Source of the DNA: DATBAK01 sp036787815
GTDB lineage: Bacteria; Actinomycetota; Acidimicrobiia; IMCC26256; PALSA-610
Length of the DNA: 42,015 bases
Assembly (NCBI GenBank): GCA_036787815.1
Contig: DAIQOP010000003.1
Coordinates: forward strand, 1 to 42,015
Reading direction: 5' to 3'
Shown: piece after piece, positions 9,254-17,396 of the stretch
Position numbering within the stretch: position 1 is the first letter of the stretch
Layout of the letters: the number at the start of each line of letters is the position of its first letter
Translations under genes and position numbers: made by a program
Notes under the pieces: model-generated
What the model saw: the letters and a program-made list of their open reading frames with translations, nothing else
Database searches by the model: none
Told to the model about the DNA's origin: nothing

Positions 9254-10533
9254 GCGGGATCCCTCGGCGCGTCGGTGTGTTCGCCCGGCGCGACGATGCG
9301 CACGGTGAGCGGCATCGCGACGATCCCCGCCGTGCGGTCGGGGTTCATCACCTCGAACTGCCACTTCTGCTCGTGCCAGTCGTACACCACGCCCTCGTCG
9401 CGTGTCTGGATCGCGAGCGTGACGAGGTAGGTGCCGTCGAGCAACGGAACGTCGGCGAAGGAGAAGCGGATCTCGCCGGGGCCGTCGGCGGGCGGGACCT
9501 CCAGCCCGAGGATCTTCGTGTTGGCGCCGAAGAGGTTGTTGCCCTTCACGTCGTAGATCGCGATCCCGAACATCACGTCTTCCACGCGGTCTTCGGCGTC
9601 GTACGCGACGCGGAGCTCGAGCGGCTCGTGCGGGAGGAGGTAGCTGCGGCCCTCGGCGAGCCCCGCGTGCTCGAAGGTGACGTCGGTGATGCGTACCTTC
9701 AGCGTGCGCCGCAGCTCCATCTTCGACGGCACGGTTTCGCGGCCGCGTGCGACCCTGCCGATGTGCCGGTTCCGGCCGGTCGTCACCGTCTCGACGGCCA
9801 ACGCGTCGCCGGAGAAGAGATGCTCGCGGAACGAGCGCACCGCCTCGCCCGGAGCACCGTCGAGCACGATCTTGCCGTGGTCGAGCACCACGGCCCGGTC
9901 GCAGATCTGGCGCACGAGGTCGGGTGCGTGGGTGACGAACACGATCGTGCGCCCCTCGCGCTGGAACTCGCGCACCCGCTCGAGGCACTTGCGCTGGAAC
10001 GCCTCGTCGCCCACCGCCAACACCTCGTCGATGAGCAGGAGCTCCGGGTCGACGTTGACGGCGATCGCGAAGCCGAGCCGCACGTACATGCCCGACGAGT
10101 AGTGCTTCACCTGCGAGTCGATGAACTGGTCGAGCTCCGAGAACGCGACGATGTCGTCGAAGCGCTTCGCGAGATCGCGCTGCGACATCCCGAGGATCGC
10201 GCCGTTGAGGTAGACGTTCTCGCGACCGGTGAGGTCCTGTTGGAACCCGGCTCCGAGCTCGAGCAGCGCGGCCATCTTCTCGACGCGGGTGATCGTGCCG
10301 GTGGTGGGGGCGAGAATCCCGGCGATGCACTTGAGCAGCGTCGACTTTCCCGACCCGTTGTGCCCGAGCAACCCCACGGTCGAGCCCTCGGCGATGTCGA
10401 GCTCGATGTCGCTGAGCGCGTAGAACTCGTCGTGCGACCGGCGCCCGAAGTTGATCACGCGCTCCTTCAGCGACTTGTCGTGCTGGATGCGGAAGCGCTT
10501 CGAGACCCCGCGCACCTCGACCGCGTTCGCCAC
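9250..10533 (-). CDS. wzt: Polysaccharide ABC exporter, ATP-binding subunit with C-terminal glycan-binding-like domain (Wzt type)
   Basis: 427 aa. The ATPase domain (1-245) has Walker A GHNGSGKST (57-65), the Q-loop GAGFQQDLTGRENV, signature YSSGMYVRLGFA (145-156), Walker B LLLIDEVLAVGD (165-176) and a switch His in FVTHAPD. The N-terminal Y-loop region with FYALSDIELDIAEG is typical of O-antigen/teichoic-acid exporters (TagH/Wzt). A C-terminal extension of about 170 residues (NNLFGANTKILGLEVPP, GTYLVTLAI) resembles the beta-sandwich Wzt-C domain that recognises modified chain ends. GTG at 10533 has GAGGA 9 nt upstream. It pairs with the permease just upstream and is followed by a methyltransferase-like gene. 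Confidence 0.92.
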   Translation of the reverse strand: MANAVEVRGVSKRFRIQHDKSLKERVINFGRRSHDEFYALSDIELDIAEGSTVGLLGHNGSGKSTLLKCIAGILAPTTGTITRVEKMAALLELGAGFQQDLTGRENVYLNGAILGMSQRDLAKRFDDIVAFSELDQFIDSQVKHYSSGMYVRLGFAIAVNVDPELLLIDEVLAVGDEAFQRKCLERVREFQREGRTIVFVTHAPDLVRQICDRAVVLDHGKIVLDGAPGEAVRSFREHLFSGDALAVETVTTGRNRHIGRVARGRETVPSKMELRRTLKVRITDVTFEHAGLAEGRSYLLPHEPLELRVAYDAEDRVEDVMFGIAIYDVKGNNLFGANTKILGLEVPPADGPGEIRFSFADVPLLDGTYLVTLAIQTRDEGVVYDWHEQKWQFEVMNPDRTAGIVAMPLTVRIVAPGEHTDAPRDPA

Positions 10534-10535
10534 TC

Positions 10536-11438
10536 TCAGAGTTCCTCGGCGAAGTTGCCCTCGAGCCGGCCGAACACCACGAGCGCGATCCAGAGCAGCA
10601 CGACCGACACGACCGCGACCGCCCCGAGCAGCTCGAGGTGTTGGAGGACCGAGTAGTCCGGGATGATCTGATGGGTCTTGCCGGTCGCGTCCTTGAAGGA
10701 GAGCCGGCCGTACAGCGCGCGCTGGAACGTGAGGGTGACCGCGGTGATCGGGTTGAGCAGCATCAGCGCGTGCCGGTTCGGATGCACGGGGTTGTCGATC
10801 AGGCGGATGTACCAGACGATCGGCGTACCCCAGAACCACGCGAGCAGCAGGAGCTCGAGCATGTGCTGCATGTCGCGCATGTACACGTTGATCGCCGAGA
10901 GCAGCACCCCGATGGCCGCCGCCAGGATCAGGAGCACGAGCAGCGCCGGCACGAGCAACGGGATGTAGGCCCAGTTGACGCCGTACTGGAACACGGCGAG
11001 GGCGCCGAAGAGCACCAGCGTCTGGAGGAAGAAGTGCGTGAGCGCCGCGCCGATCGCCGCCAGCGGCAGGATCTCGCGCGGGAAGTCGACCTTCTTGATC
11101 AGGCCCGCGTTCCCGACGACGGAGCCCGTCGCGCCCGCGAGCGCGGCGGAGAAGAGGTTCCAGACGAGGAGGCCCGAGAGCAGGTAGATCGTGAAGTACG
11201 GGACCCCGTTCTTCAGGATCAGCTGGAACACCACGTAGTACACGACGAGGTAGAGCGCCGGGTTCAGCATCGACCATACGAACCCGAGGGCGCTGTTCTT
11301 GTACTTGACCTTGAGTGCGGTGCGGGTCATCCCGACGAGGAGCTCGCGGTACGCCCAGAGCCGACGGAGACGGGCAGGGAGCGTCTGGCGCGCACTCACG
11401 ACTCGGGCGGCGCTGTGGAGGCCGTCCATCCGGGTCAC
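10536..11438 (-). CDS. wzm: Polysaccharide ABC exporter, permease subunit (Wzm/TagG type)
   Basis: 300 aa ABC-2 membrane protein. Six hydrophobic segments are visible (about 52-74, 82-107, 124-152, 157-186, 195-213, 268-289), with a cytoplasmic N-terminus bearing RELLVGMTRTALKVKYKNSALGFVWSMLNP, the amphipathic entry motif of this family, and the NPITAVTLTFQRALYG block before the last helix. With the ATPase two nucleotides downstream it should export a lipid-linked polysaccharide. The start is GTG 11438 or ATG 11429; neither has a clear Shine-Dalgarno. It heads the minus-strand arm, divergent from the glycosyltransferase at 11546. Confidence 0.92.
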   Translation of the reverse strand: MTRMDGLHSAARVVSARQTLPARLRRLWAYRELLVGMTRTALKVKYKNSALGFVWSMLNPALYLVVYYVVFQLILKNGVPYFTIYLLSGLLVWNLFSAALAGATGSVVGNAGLIKKVDFPREILPLAAIGAALTHFFLQTLVLFGALAVFQYGVNWAYIPLLVPALLVLLILAAAIGVLLSAINVYMRDMQHMLELLLLAWFWGTPIVWYIRLIDNPVHPNRHALMLLNPITAVTLTFQRALYGRLSFKDATGKTHQIIPDYSVLQHLELLGAVAVVSVVLLWIALVVFGRLEGNFAEEL

Positions 11439-11545
11439 GCTACCCGCTTCGCTCGCCGCTTTCGGGACCGAACACCGCCGCGCGACCTCGTCGCGGTCTC
11501 ACCGCAGACTCACCGAGGTGGTGCGGGTGTGGTACCAACGGGCCG

Positions 11546-12676
11546 ATGGGCATCCCCGTTGCCATCGACGTCACACCGCTCGTCGGGATCCGCACCGGCA
11601 TCGGGAACGCCGTCGCCGAGCTGATCACGTCGTTCGCCAGCCTCGAGGCGGCGCCGACGCTGGTTCCCTATGCCCTCAGCCTCCGTGCCCGGGAGCACCG
11701 CGGCGACCTCCCCGAGGGCACCCGGTTCCCGCCGATCCCCGCGCGTGCCCTGCTCGCCAGCTGGGGTCGCGCCGACGCCCCAAAGCTCGATTTCTGGCTC
11801 AAGCCCGCGCGCGTGCTCCACGCGACCAACTACCTCGCGCCCCCGAGCCGGCTGCCGGTCGTCGTGACGATCAACGACTGCTCGTTCGCGCGGTACCCCG
11901 AGCTGTGCACGCCCGAGGTGCGCGCGCTCACGCCGGTCCTGCGCCGGTCGATCCGCCGGGGCGCGACGGTGCACGTTCCCTCCGCGTTCGTCGCCGGCGA
12001 GGTCGACGAGCTGTTCGGCCCGGGCCTGGCCGGAACCGGCCGCCTCGCCGTGGTGCCGTGGGGCGTCCCGCCCGTCACCACCCACGGCACGGAGCCCCCG
12101 GAAGCCGAGATCACCGAGATCGTCGGCGGCGCCCCGTACGTGCTCGCGATCGGGTCGCTCGAGCCCCGCAAGAACCTGCCGTACCTCGTTGCCGCGTTCG
12201 GCGCGATGGCCGACGCGCACCCCGAGCTGCGGCTCGTGCTCGCCGGCCCCGACGGCCCGGCCCGTCCCGCGGTCGATGCCGCGATCGCGGCGTTGTCGGT
12301 GGATGCACGCGCGCGTGTGGTCATCACCGGCGCGGTGAGCGACGCCGGCCGGGTCGCGCTGCTCGCGCACGCGCACGTGCTCGCGTACCCCTCGCTCTAC
12401 GAAGGCTTCGGTTTCCCGGTGCTCGAGGCGATGAGCATCGGCGTGCCCGTCGTCGCGGCACGCGCCGGCTCGATCCCCGAGGTCGCGGGCGACGCCGCCA
12501 CGCTCGTCGGACCGACCGATGTACGCGCGCTCGCCGACGCCCTCGCCGCGCTCGTCGACGACGACACGCGCCGCGCCGAGCAGGTCGCCCGCGGTCGCGA
12601 CCAGGCCCGCCGCTTCTCGTGGATCGACACGGCGCACGGTCTCGCGGCGCTGTACCGACGCCTGGCCGGCTCGTGA
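11546..12676 (+). CDS. Glycosyltransferase family 4 protein (GT1 of right arm)
   Basis: 376 aa GT-B enzyme. The N-terminus MGIPVAIDVTPLVGIRTGIGNAV carries the G.G..N acceptor loop; VVVTINDCSFARYPE is the typical V.T.HD-like strand of mannosyl/rhamnosyltransferases of this subgroup; IGSLEPRKNLPYLVAAF and YEGFGFPVLEAMSIGVPVV hold the donor site and EX7E pair. TACCAA ends 7 nt before the ATG at 11546, a weak leaderless-type -10, and no Shine-Dalgarno is seen. The stop overlaps a 27-codon ORF in GTGA (12673-12676), which in turn overlaps the next glycosyltransferase. It likely adds one sugar of the repeat unit. Confidence 0.9.
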   Translation: MGIPVAIDVTPLVGIRTGIGNAVAELITSFASLEAAPTLVPYALSLRAREHRGDLPEGTRFPPIPARALLASWGRADAPKLDFWLKPARVLHATNYLAPPSRLPVVVTINDCSFARYPELCTPEVRALTPVLRRSIRRGATVHVPSAFVAGEVDELFGPGLAGTGRLAVVPWGVPPVTTHGTEPPEAEITEIVGGAPYVLAIGSLEPRKNLPYLVAAFGAMADAHPELRLVLAGPDGPARPAVDAAIAALSVDARARVVITGAVSDAGRVALLAHAHVLAYPSLYEGFGFPVLEAMSIGVPVVAARAGSIPEVAGDAATLVGPTDVRALADALAALVDDDTRRAEQVARGRDQARRFSWIDTAHGLAALYRRLAGS

Positions 12677-12756
12677 CGGGCACCATCACGACCGGCACGA
12701 TCACGATCACGACCGGCACCGTCGTCACGAGCGCAGTCGTCTCGAGCCGAGCGTGA
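12673..12756 (+). CDS. 27-codon Thr/Ile-rich ORF bridging two glycosyltransferase genes
   Basis: The GTG at 12673 overlaps the stop of the upstream gene (GTGA) and the TGA at 12754-12756 overlaps the GTG of the next gene (GTGA), with no stop between. The product begins VTGTITTGTITITTGT and has no Shine-Dalgarno of its own. The DNA is a short imperfect repeat (ACGACCGGCAC occurs twice). It could be a functional micro-protein, but the geometry fits better a translated linker that carries ribosomes from one gene to the next. No family is recognised. Confidence 0.5.
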   Translation: MTGTITTGTITITTGTVVTSAVVSSRA

Positions 12757-13838
12757 GAGTCGCGCTGCACACCGGCCAGCTGCTCCAGCCGGTGCCGGGC
12801 GGGATCGGCCGCTACGCGCGGGCCATGATCCGCCACCTCCCCGCGGGTGGCGTCGATCTCACGGCCTTCGCCGCCGGGCCCCGACCGGGCGGCATCCCGC
12901 AGTCGGTCCCCTACGTCGACCTCGGCTGGCCGCGAGGCAGCCTGCGCTACGAGACGTGGCATCGCCTGCGCCGCCCGATCGTCCGGGTGAAGGCCGACGT
13001 CGTCCACGCGCCCTCGCTCGCGATCCCACCCGTGGCCGGCCGCCCGCTCGTCGTCACGATCCACGACATCGCGTTCGTCCGCCTGCCCCGCGCCACGACC
13101 CGGCGCGGGATCGCGTTCCACCGCCGCGGGCTGCGCCTGGCCCGCGAGCACGCGCAGCTCGTGATCGCGCCGTCGACCTTCACGCGCGACGAGTTGCTGC
13201 TCGAGGGGTTCGCGCCCGAGCAGCTGCGGATCGCGCCCCTCGGCTGCGAGCCGCCCGATCCGCTCTCCGACGAGACGATCGACACGCTCGTCGGGCTCAC
13301 CGGTGTCCGATCACCGTTCGTCCTGTCGGTCGGCACGGTCGAGCCGCGCAAAGACCTCGGAGTCGCGGCCGACGCGATCACCCGGTTGCGGGGCACCCGC
13401 GACGTCACGCTGGTGATCGTCGGGCCTCCGGGATGGGGCGACGTCGGCGGACTCGACCGCCCGGGTGTCCGCCGGCTCGGGCCCGTGCGGTGGGACATCC
13501 TCGACGCCCTCTACCGGCGGGCCCGCGCGTGCTGCCTTCCCTCCACCTACGAGGGCTTCGGGCTGCCCGCCGCCGAGGCCCTGGCCCGCGGTTGCCCCGT
13601 GGTGGCGTCCGGCGGTGGGGCGATGGGCGAGATCGTGGGCGACGCCGGCCTGCTGTGCCCTCCGGGAGACGTCGAAGCCTTCGCCGACGCGCTCGGACGC
13701 ATCGTCGACGACGACGACCTGCACGCGGAGTTTGCCCGGCGCGGCCCGCAACGGGCGGCGCTCTTCAGCTGGTCGGCCTCGGCCGTCCGGCACGCGGCCG
13801 TGTACCGGGAGGCGATCGAGCTCTACGCGCGGCGGTGA
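12753..13838 (+). CDS. Glycosyltransferase family 4 protein (GT2 of right arm)
   Basis: 361 aa. It starts at GTG 12753 (VRVALHTGQLLQPVPGGIGRYARAM), overlapping the 27-codon ORF. GGIGRY is the N-terminal acceptor loop; VVTIHDIAFVRLP, SVGTVEPRKDLGVA and STYEGFGLPAAEALARGCPVVA follow in the order expected for GT4, with EGFGLPAAE as EX7E. It resembles the genes either side and probably acts in the same assembly line. No Shine-Dalgarno precedes the GTG. Its stop forms a GTGA with an in-frame upstream extension of the next gene (13835). Confidence 0.9.
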   Translation: MRVALHTGQLLQPVPGGIGRYARAMIRHLPAGGVDLTAFAAGPRPGGIPQSVPYVDLGWPRGSLRYETWHRLRRPIVRVKADVVHAPSLAIPPVAGRPLVVTIHDIAFVRLPRATTRRGIAFHRRGLRLAREHAQLVIAPSTFTRDELLLEGFAPEQLRIAPLGCEPPDPLSDETIDTLVGLTGVRSPFVLSVGTVEPRKDLGVAADAITRLRGTRDVTLVIVGPPGWGDVGGLDRPGVRRLGPVRWDILDALYRRARACCLPSTYEGFGLPAAEALARGCPVVASGGGAMGEIVGDAGLLCPPGDVEAFADALGRIVDDDDLHAEFARRGPQRAALFSWSASAVRHAAVYREAIELYARR

Positions 13839-13885
13839 CGCTGCATCAGGCACCCGCCGGCACGTTCTTCCTACACTCCAACGTC

Positions 13886-15037
13886 GTGCGCCTGCTGCTC
13901 GACGTGTCCGCGGTTCCCGACCGCCCGGTCGGCGCCGGCTACTACACGTTGAACCTCGCGACCCACGTCGCGCTCCGGGACGACATCGAGACGCACCTGC
14001 TCTGCCGCCAGCACGACGGGGCCCGATGGGAGGCACTCGCGCCGGGTGCCGCGGTGCACGCCGAGGTACCCGCCGGACGGCCGGCGCGGCTCGTGTGGGA
14101 GCAGACGCGCGCCGTGACGCTGGCCCGCTCGAACGGGATCGACGTGTGGCACGGTCCGCACTACACGATGCCGCTGCGGCTGACGGTGCCCGCGGTCGTC
14201 ACCGTGCACGACCTCACGTTCTTCGAGCATCCCGAATGGCACGAGCGGGGCAAGGTCGCGTACTTCCGTCCGATGATCCGCGCCGCGGTTCGCCGCGCGG
14301 CCGCGATCATCGCGGTGAGCGCCGACACCGCCGAACGGCTGCGCCAGCTCGCGCCTCCCGCGGGGCCGATCGTCGTCGCGCCGCACGGCGTCGACCACGC
14401 GCGCTTCGCCCCGGTCGTCGACCCGGCGACCGACGGCGCGTCGGGCGACGCCGAGTTGCTCGCGGCCCACGGCATCCGCAGCCCGTACATCGGGTTCACC
14501 GGCACGATCGAACCGCGCAAAGACCTCCCGACCCTCGTCGGCGCGTTCGCGCGCATCGCGCGCGAACACCGGGCGCTCCGGCTCGTGATCGCCGGCGGCG
14601 ACGGCTGGGGCTCTGACCGGGTGCGCGACGCGATCGCGGCCAGCGGTGTGTCGACGCGCATCCTGCGCCCCGGCTACCTCCCCGACGCGGCCGTCGCACC
14701 GTTCTTCCGCCGGGCCGAAGTGGTGGCGTACCCGTCGCTCGCCGAAGGCTTCGGCCTGAACGCGCTCGAGGCGCTCGCCTGCGGCGCGCCCCTCGTCACC
14801 ACCACCGGCTCCGCGCTCGACGAGGTCGTGGGTTCCGCCGCGCTCACCGTGACTCCCGGCGACGTGGAAGCGCTCGCCGACGCGCTGCGCGAGGCGTTGC
14901 GCCCGGACGTGGCCGCGCGGTTGCGCGCGGCCGGCCCTGAACGCGCCGCCGGCTTCACATGGGAGCGGTCGGTCGAGCGCCACCTCGAGGCCTACCAGTT
15001 GGCGGCCAACTCCGTCGGCGCGCGGGCGCGCACATGA
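13886..15037 (+). CDS. Glycosyltransferase family 4 protein (GT3 of right arm)
   Basis: 383 aa from GTG 13886. Motifs: RLLLDVSAVPDRPVGAGYY, VVTVHDLTFFEHPEWHERG, FTGTIEPRKDLPTLVGAF and SLAEGFGLNALEALACGAPLVT (EX7E as EGFGLNALE). An earlier in-frame GTG at 13835 overlaps the stop of the preceding gene in GTGA and would add 17 residues that do not look like the family; GTG 13886 begins the conserved strand and has TACACT ending 8 nt before it, a leaderless-type -10. Either may be used. The stop is the first link of an ATGA chain leading to the reductase at 15097. Confidence 0.88.
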   Translation: MRLLLDVSAVPDRPVGAGYYTLNLATHVALRDDIETHLLCRQHDGARWEALAPGAAVHAEVPAGRPARLVWEQTRAVTLARSNGIDVWHGPHYTMPLRLTVPAVVTVHDLTFFEHPEWHERGKVAYFRPMIRAAVRRAAAIIAVSADTAERLRQLAPPAGPIVVAPHGVDHARFAPVVDPATDGASGDAELLAAHGIRSPYIGFTGTIEPRKDLPTLVGAFARIAREHRALRLVIAGGDGWGSDRVRDAIAASGVSTRILRPGYLPDAAVAPFFRRAEVVAYPSLAEGFGLNALEALACGAPLVTTTGSALDEVVGSAALTVTPGDVEALADALREALRPDVAARLRAAGPERAAGFTWERSVERHLEAYQLAANSVGARART

Positions 15038-15100
15038 CTCCCACCGCGCGAGCGCGTGCATGACGAACGGCCCCGGCACAACATGACCGGCACGACATGA
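15034..15100 (+). other. Chain of three mini-ORFs joined by ATGA overlaps (candidate reinitiation relay)
   Basis: Four ATGA tetranucleotides at 15034, 15060, 15083 and 15097 are in relay phase. The first joins the GT3 stop to MTPTARARA (15034-15063); the second joins that to MTNGPGTT (15060-15086); the third joins that to MTGTT (15083-15100); the fourth joins that stop to the ATG of the reductase. ATG-to-ATG distances are 26, 23 and 14 nt, each 2 modulo 3. No Shine-Dalgarno precedes the reductase. The last two sites sit in a near-repeat (GGCACAACATGA and GGCACGACATGA). Confidence 0.6.
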
Positions 15101-15999
15101 AGGCCCTCATCACGGGTGCGAGCGGCTTCGTCGGGGGATACCTCGCCGCCCACCTCGGCGCCGAGGGCGACGACGTCGTCGCCCTCGACCGCGACACGGG
15201 GCTCGACATCACCGACCGGCAGAGCGTCACCAAGCTCTTCGCGGACTACGCGCCCGAAGTCGTCTACCACCTGGCCGCGCTCAGCCACGTGGGCGAGTCG
15301 TGGGGCGCGCCGCAACTGGTGATCGAGACGAACGTCGTCGGCACGCTCAACGTCCTCGACGCGGCGCGGGCGGCGGGCGTGCGGCGGGTGCTCGTGGTCG
15401 GCAGTGCCGAGGAGTACGGGCTCGTGAGCGGCCCGGCGCATCCCGTCACCGAAGACGAGCCCTTGCGCCCGTTCACGCCGTACGGTGCCAGCAAGGTGGG
15501 TGCCGGATTCCTCGCGCTCCAGGCGTTCCTCGGTTCGGGTCTCGAGACGATCCGAGTACGGGCCTTCAACCACACGGGGCCCGGCCAGCCGCCCCGGTTC
15601 GTCGTGTCCGCGCTCGCGCATCGGGTCGCGCAGACCGAGCGCGATGCACTCGACACCGTGGCCGTCGGCAACCTCGACCCGATCCGCGAGGTCAACGACG
15701 TCCGCGACATCGTGCGCGCGTACCGGCTGCTCATGGTGCTCGGGATCGCGGGCGACGTCTACAACGTCTGCAGCGGCACCGGCATCGCGGTGCGCGAGGT
15801 CGCGCAGCGGTTGCTCGGCCAGGCCACCCGCCCACTCGAGCTCCAGGTCGACCCCGCGCTCGTGCGCCCGGCCGACGTGCCCGTGCTCGTCGGCGACCCG
15901 ACCAAGCTCGTCGCCGCGACCGGGTGGGCGCCACAGCACTCGCTCGACGACACCCTCGCCGACATGCTCACCACCGCCCGCGCCGCCCTCACCCCCTGA
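15097..15999 (+). CDS. rmd: NAD(P)-dependent sugar epimerase/dehydratase, probable GDP-4-keto-6-deoxymannose reductase
   Basis: 300 aa extended SDR. The Rossmann motif GASGFVGGY (7-15) is followed by the catalytic set S103 (VGSAEEYG), Y129 and K133 (PYGASK). FNHTGPGQ (about 157-164) and EVNDVRDIVRAY are hallmarks of the GDP-mannose 4,6-dehydratase / RMD branch; the short length (about 300) favours the reductase, which makes GDP-rhamnose-like sugars from the 4-keto intermediate. No dehydratase gene is in the window. It closes the right arm of the glycan locus and is reached through the ATGA chain. The specific substrate is inferred. Confidence 0.8.
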   Translation: MKALITGASGFVGGYLAAHLGAEGDDVVALDRDTGLDITDRQSVTKLFADYAPEVVYHLAALSHVGESWGAPQLVIETNVVGTLNVLDAARAAGVRRVLVVGSAEEYGLVSGPAHPVTEDEPLRPFTPYGASKVGAGFLALQAFLGSGLETIRVRAFNHTGPGQPPRFVVSALAHRVAQTERDALDTVAVGNLDPIREVNDVRDIVRAYRLLMVLGIAGDVYNVCSGTGIAVREVAQRLLGQATRPLELQVDPALVRPADVPVLVGDPTKLVAATGWAPQHSLDDTLADMLTTARAALTP

Positions 16000-16033
16000 C
16001 GCGCGCCCGCTTCCCCGCCGCCGCAGCGAGAAA

Positions 16034-16777
16034 TTACGGCAGGCGGCGGTCGAGCCAGCCGAGGAGCATCGCGATGGCGCGGGGGTCGTGCCGGAGCCGG
16101 TGGCCGCCGTTCTGCACGATGCGCAGCTCCGCACCCTCGCCCCCGCTCGCCGCGAGCCGGCGCCCGTCCTCGACCGCGACCACGTCGTCGTCGGAGCCAT
16201 GCGCGACGAGCCACGGTCGCGGCGACACGCGTTGTGCGGCCTCGATCGGGTCGAGGTTCGAGATCGCGCGCGTCCACGCGACCGGGTCGGCCGGATACCC
16301 GTCGGAGCGCAGCACGCCACCTCGACGTGCGTATTCGAGAAACCATGCGGGATCCCGCACCCACGCGCGGAGCGACGCCGGCGCCGCGAAGGTCGCGAGC
16401 CCCCGCACCCGGTCGTCGCCGGCCGCGGTGACGATCGCGATCGTGCCGCCGAGCCGGAAGCCGACGAGCCAGATGCTGCTGACGTCGGGCCTCGCCGCGA
16501 GCACGTCGACCGCTGCGCGTGCGTCGGCCAGCCACCCGTCGATCGAGAAGTCACCCTCCGACGTGCTCGTGCCGCGATACGCGAACGTGAGCGCCGCCCA
16601 ACCCGACTCGCGGGCGATGCGCTCGGCGAGCGGTGGGTAGGTCTGCCCCGCCATCGCCGCGCCGCCCGCGCCCCGCGGGAAGCCCGCGAGCAGCACGAGC
16701 CCGGGCACGCGTGCCACGCCCGCCGGACGCGCGAGATGCGCGTGCAGCCGCAACCCTTCCGAGATGATCTCGTTCAA
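16034..16777 (-). CDS. Alpha/beta-hydrolase-fold protein lacking the nucleophile serine
   Basis: 247 aa from TTG 16777, which follows GGAGG at 4 nt; longer versions would overlap the divergent DUF1802 gene. The fold is recognisable: GLVLLAGFPRGAGG (oxyanion area), WAALTFAYRGTSTSEGDFS, the nucleophile elbow WLVGFRLGGTIA, the acid at D197/D198 (VAHGSDDDVV) and H226 (NGGHRLRHD). The elbow should be G-x-S-x-G, but the central residue is R108 (GFRLG), so ordinary serine-hydrolase chemistry is unlikely. The closest look is dienelactone-hydrolase or peptidase-S9-like proteins of actinobacteria. It converges on the reductase gene. Confidence 0.82.
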   Translation of the reverse strand: MNEIISEGLRLHAHLARPAGVARVPGLVLLAGFPRGAGGAAMAGQTYPPLAERIARESGWAALTFAYRGTSTSEGDFSIDGWLADARAAVDVLAARPDVSSIWLVGFRLGGTIAIVTAAGDDRVRGLATFAAPASLRAWVRDPAWFLEYARRGGVLRSDGYPADPVAWTRAISNLDPIEAAQRVSPRPWLVAHGSDDDVVAVEDGRRLAASGGEGAELRIVQNGGHRLRHDPRAIAMLLGWLDRRLP

Positions 16778-16798
16778 CCGGCCTCCAACGCCTCGGCC

Positions 16799-16804
16799 TA
16801 TCCT
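16799..16804 (+). promoter_or_regulatory. Leaderless-type -10 (TATCCT) of the DUF1802 gene
   Basis: TATCCT ends 7 nt before GTG 16812, placing transcription start at the initiation codon. No Shine-Dalgarno is present. Confidence 0.65.
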
Positions 16805-16811
16805 GACCCGC

Positions 16812-17396
16812 GTGACCCCGGCCGCGCCGATTCCTGCACTCAAGGAGTGGGCAGTCATCGTCCACGCGCTCCTCGAAGGTGAGCAGATCGTCGACGTCCG
16901 CAAGGGTGGGCTCCGCGAGGAAGGCCGCCACTTCCAGGTCGCGGCGCCGCGCTTCTACCTGTATCCGACGGTCGAGCACCAGAAGCCCGAGCTGCTCAAG
17001 CCCGCCTACCGGCGCTGGCTCGACCTCGCCCCCGGTTCGCCGGTCGGCCAACCGCTCACGCTTCCGGGCTGGGCCGAAGTGGTCGAGTCGGTCACGGTCA
17101 CCGAACCCGAGCAGCTCGCGAAGCTCGACGGCAAGACCATCTGGTCGCCCGACTACGTCGAGACCCGCCTCAAGTGGAAGCACCGCGACCCGCTGTGGGT
17201 GCTCGTGCTGCGCGCCCATCGCTTCGACGAGCCGGTGACGGTGGCCTGGAGCGACGCCTACGGCGGTTGCACGTCGTGGGTCGAGGTCGCCGGCCTCCCC
17301 GCCGACCCGGCCGAGCTGGCTTCCACTCCTGCTCTCTCCGACATCGCGTTCGCGGCGCGCAGGAAGGGCGTCGACGAGGCGCTCGGCACCGCCTGA
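16812..17396 (+). CDS. DUF1802 family protein
   Basis: 194 aa. PALKEWAVIVHALLEGEQIVDVRKGG, then REEGRHFQVAAPRFYLYPTVEHQ, are the defining blocks of DUF1802 (recognised from memory, not searched); WSPDYVETRLKWKHRDPLWVLVLRA and SDAYGGCTSW follow. The family is uncharacterised; it occurs widely in bacteria as a soluble protein. No catalytic motif can be assigned. The start GTG 16812 is supported by the adjacent -10. The stop region is duplicated (14-bp tandem repeat), so a second TGA follows. Confidence 0.85.
   Translation: MTPAAPIPALKEWAVIVHALLEGEQIVDVRKGGLREEGRHFQVAAPRFYLYPTVEHQKPELLKPAYRRWLDLAPGSPVGQPLTLPGWAEVVESVTVTEPEQLAKLDGKTIWSPDYVETRLKWKHRDPLWVLVLRAHRFDEPVTVAWSDAYGGCTSWVEVAGLPADPAELASTPALSDIAFAARRKGVDEALGTA

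Noticed and set aside
12677..12752. Short repeats suggesting a CRISPR or minisatellite
   Set aside because: Units are 10-20 nt with no spacers and no cas genes; the sequence is an uninterrupted open frame.
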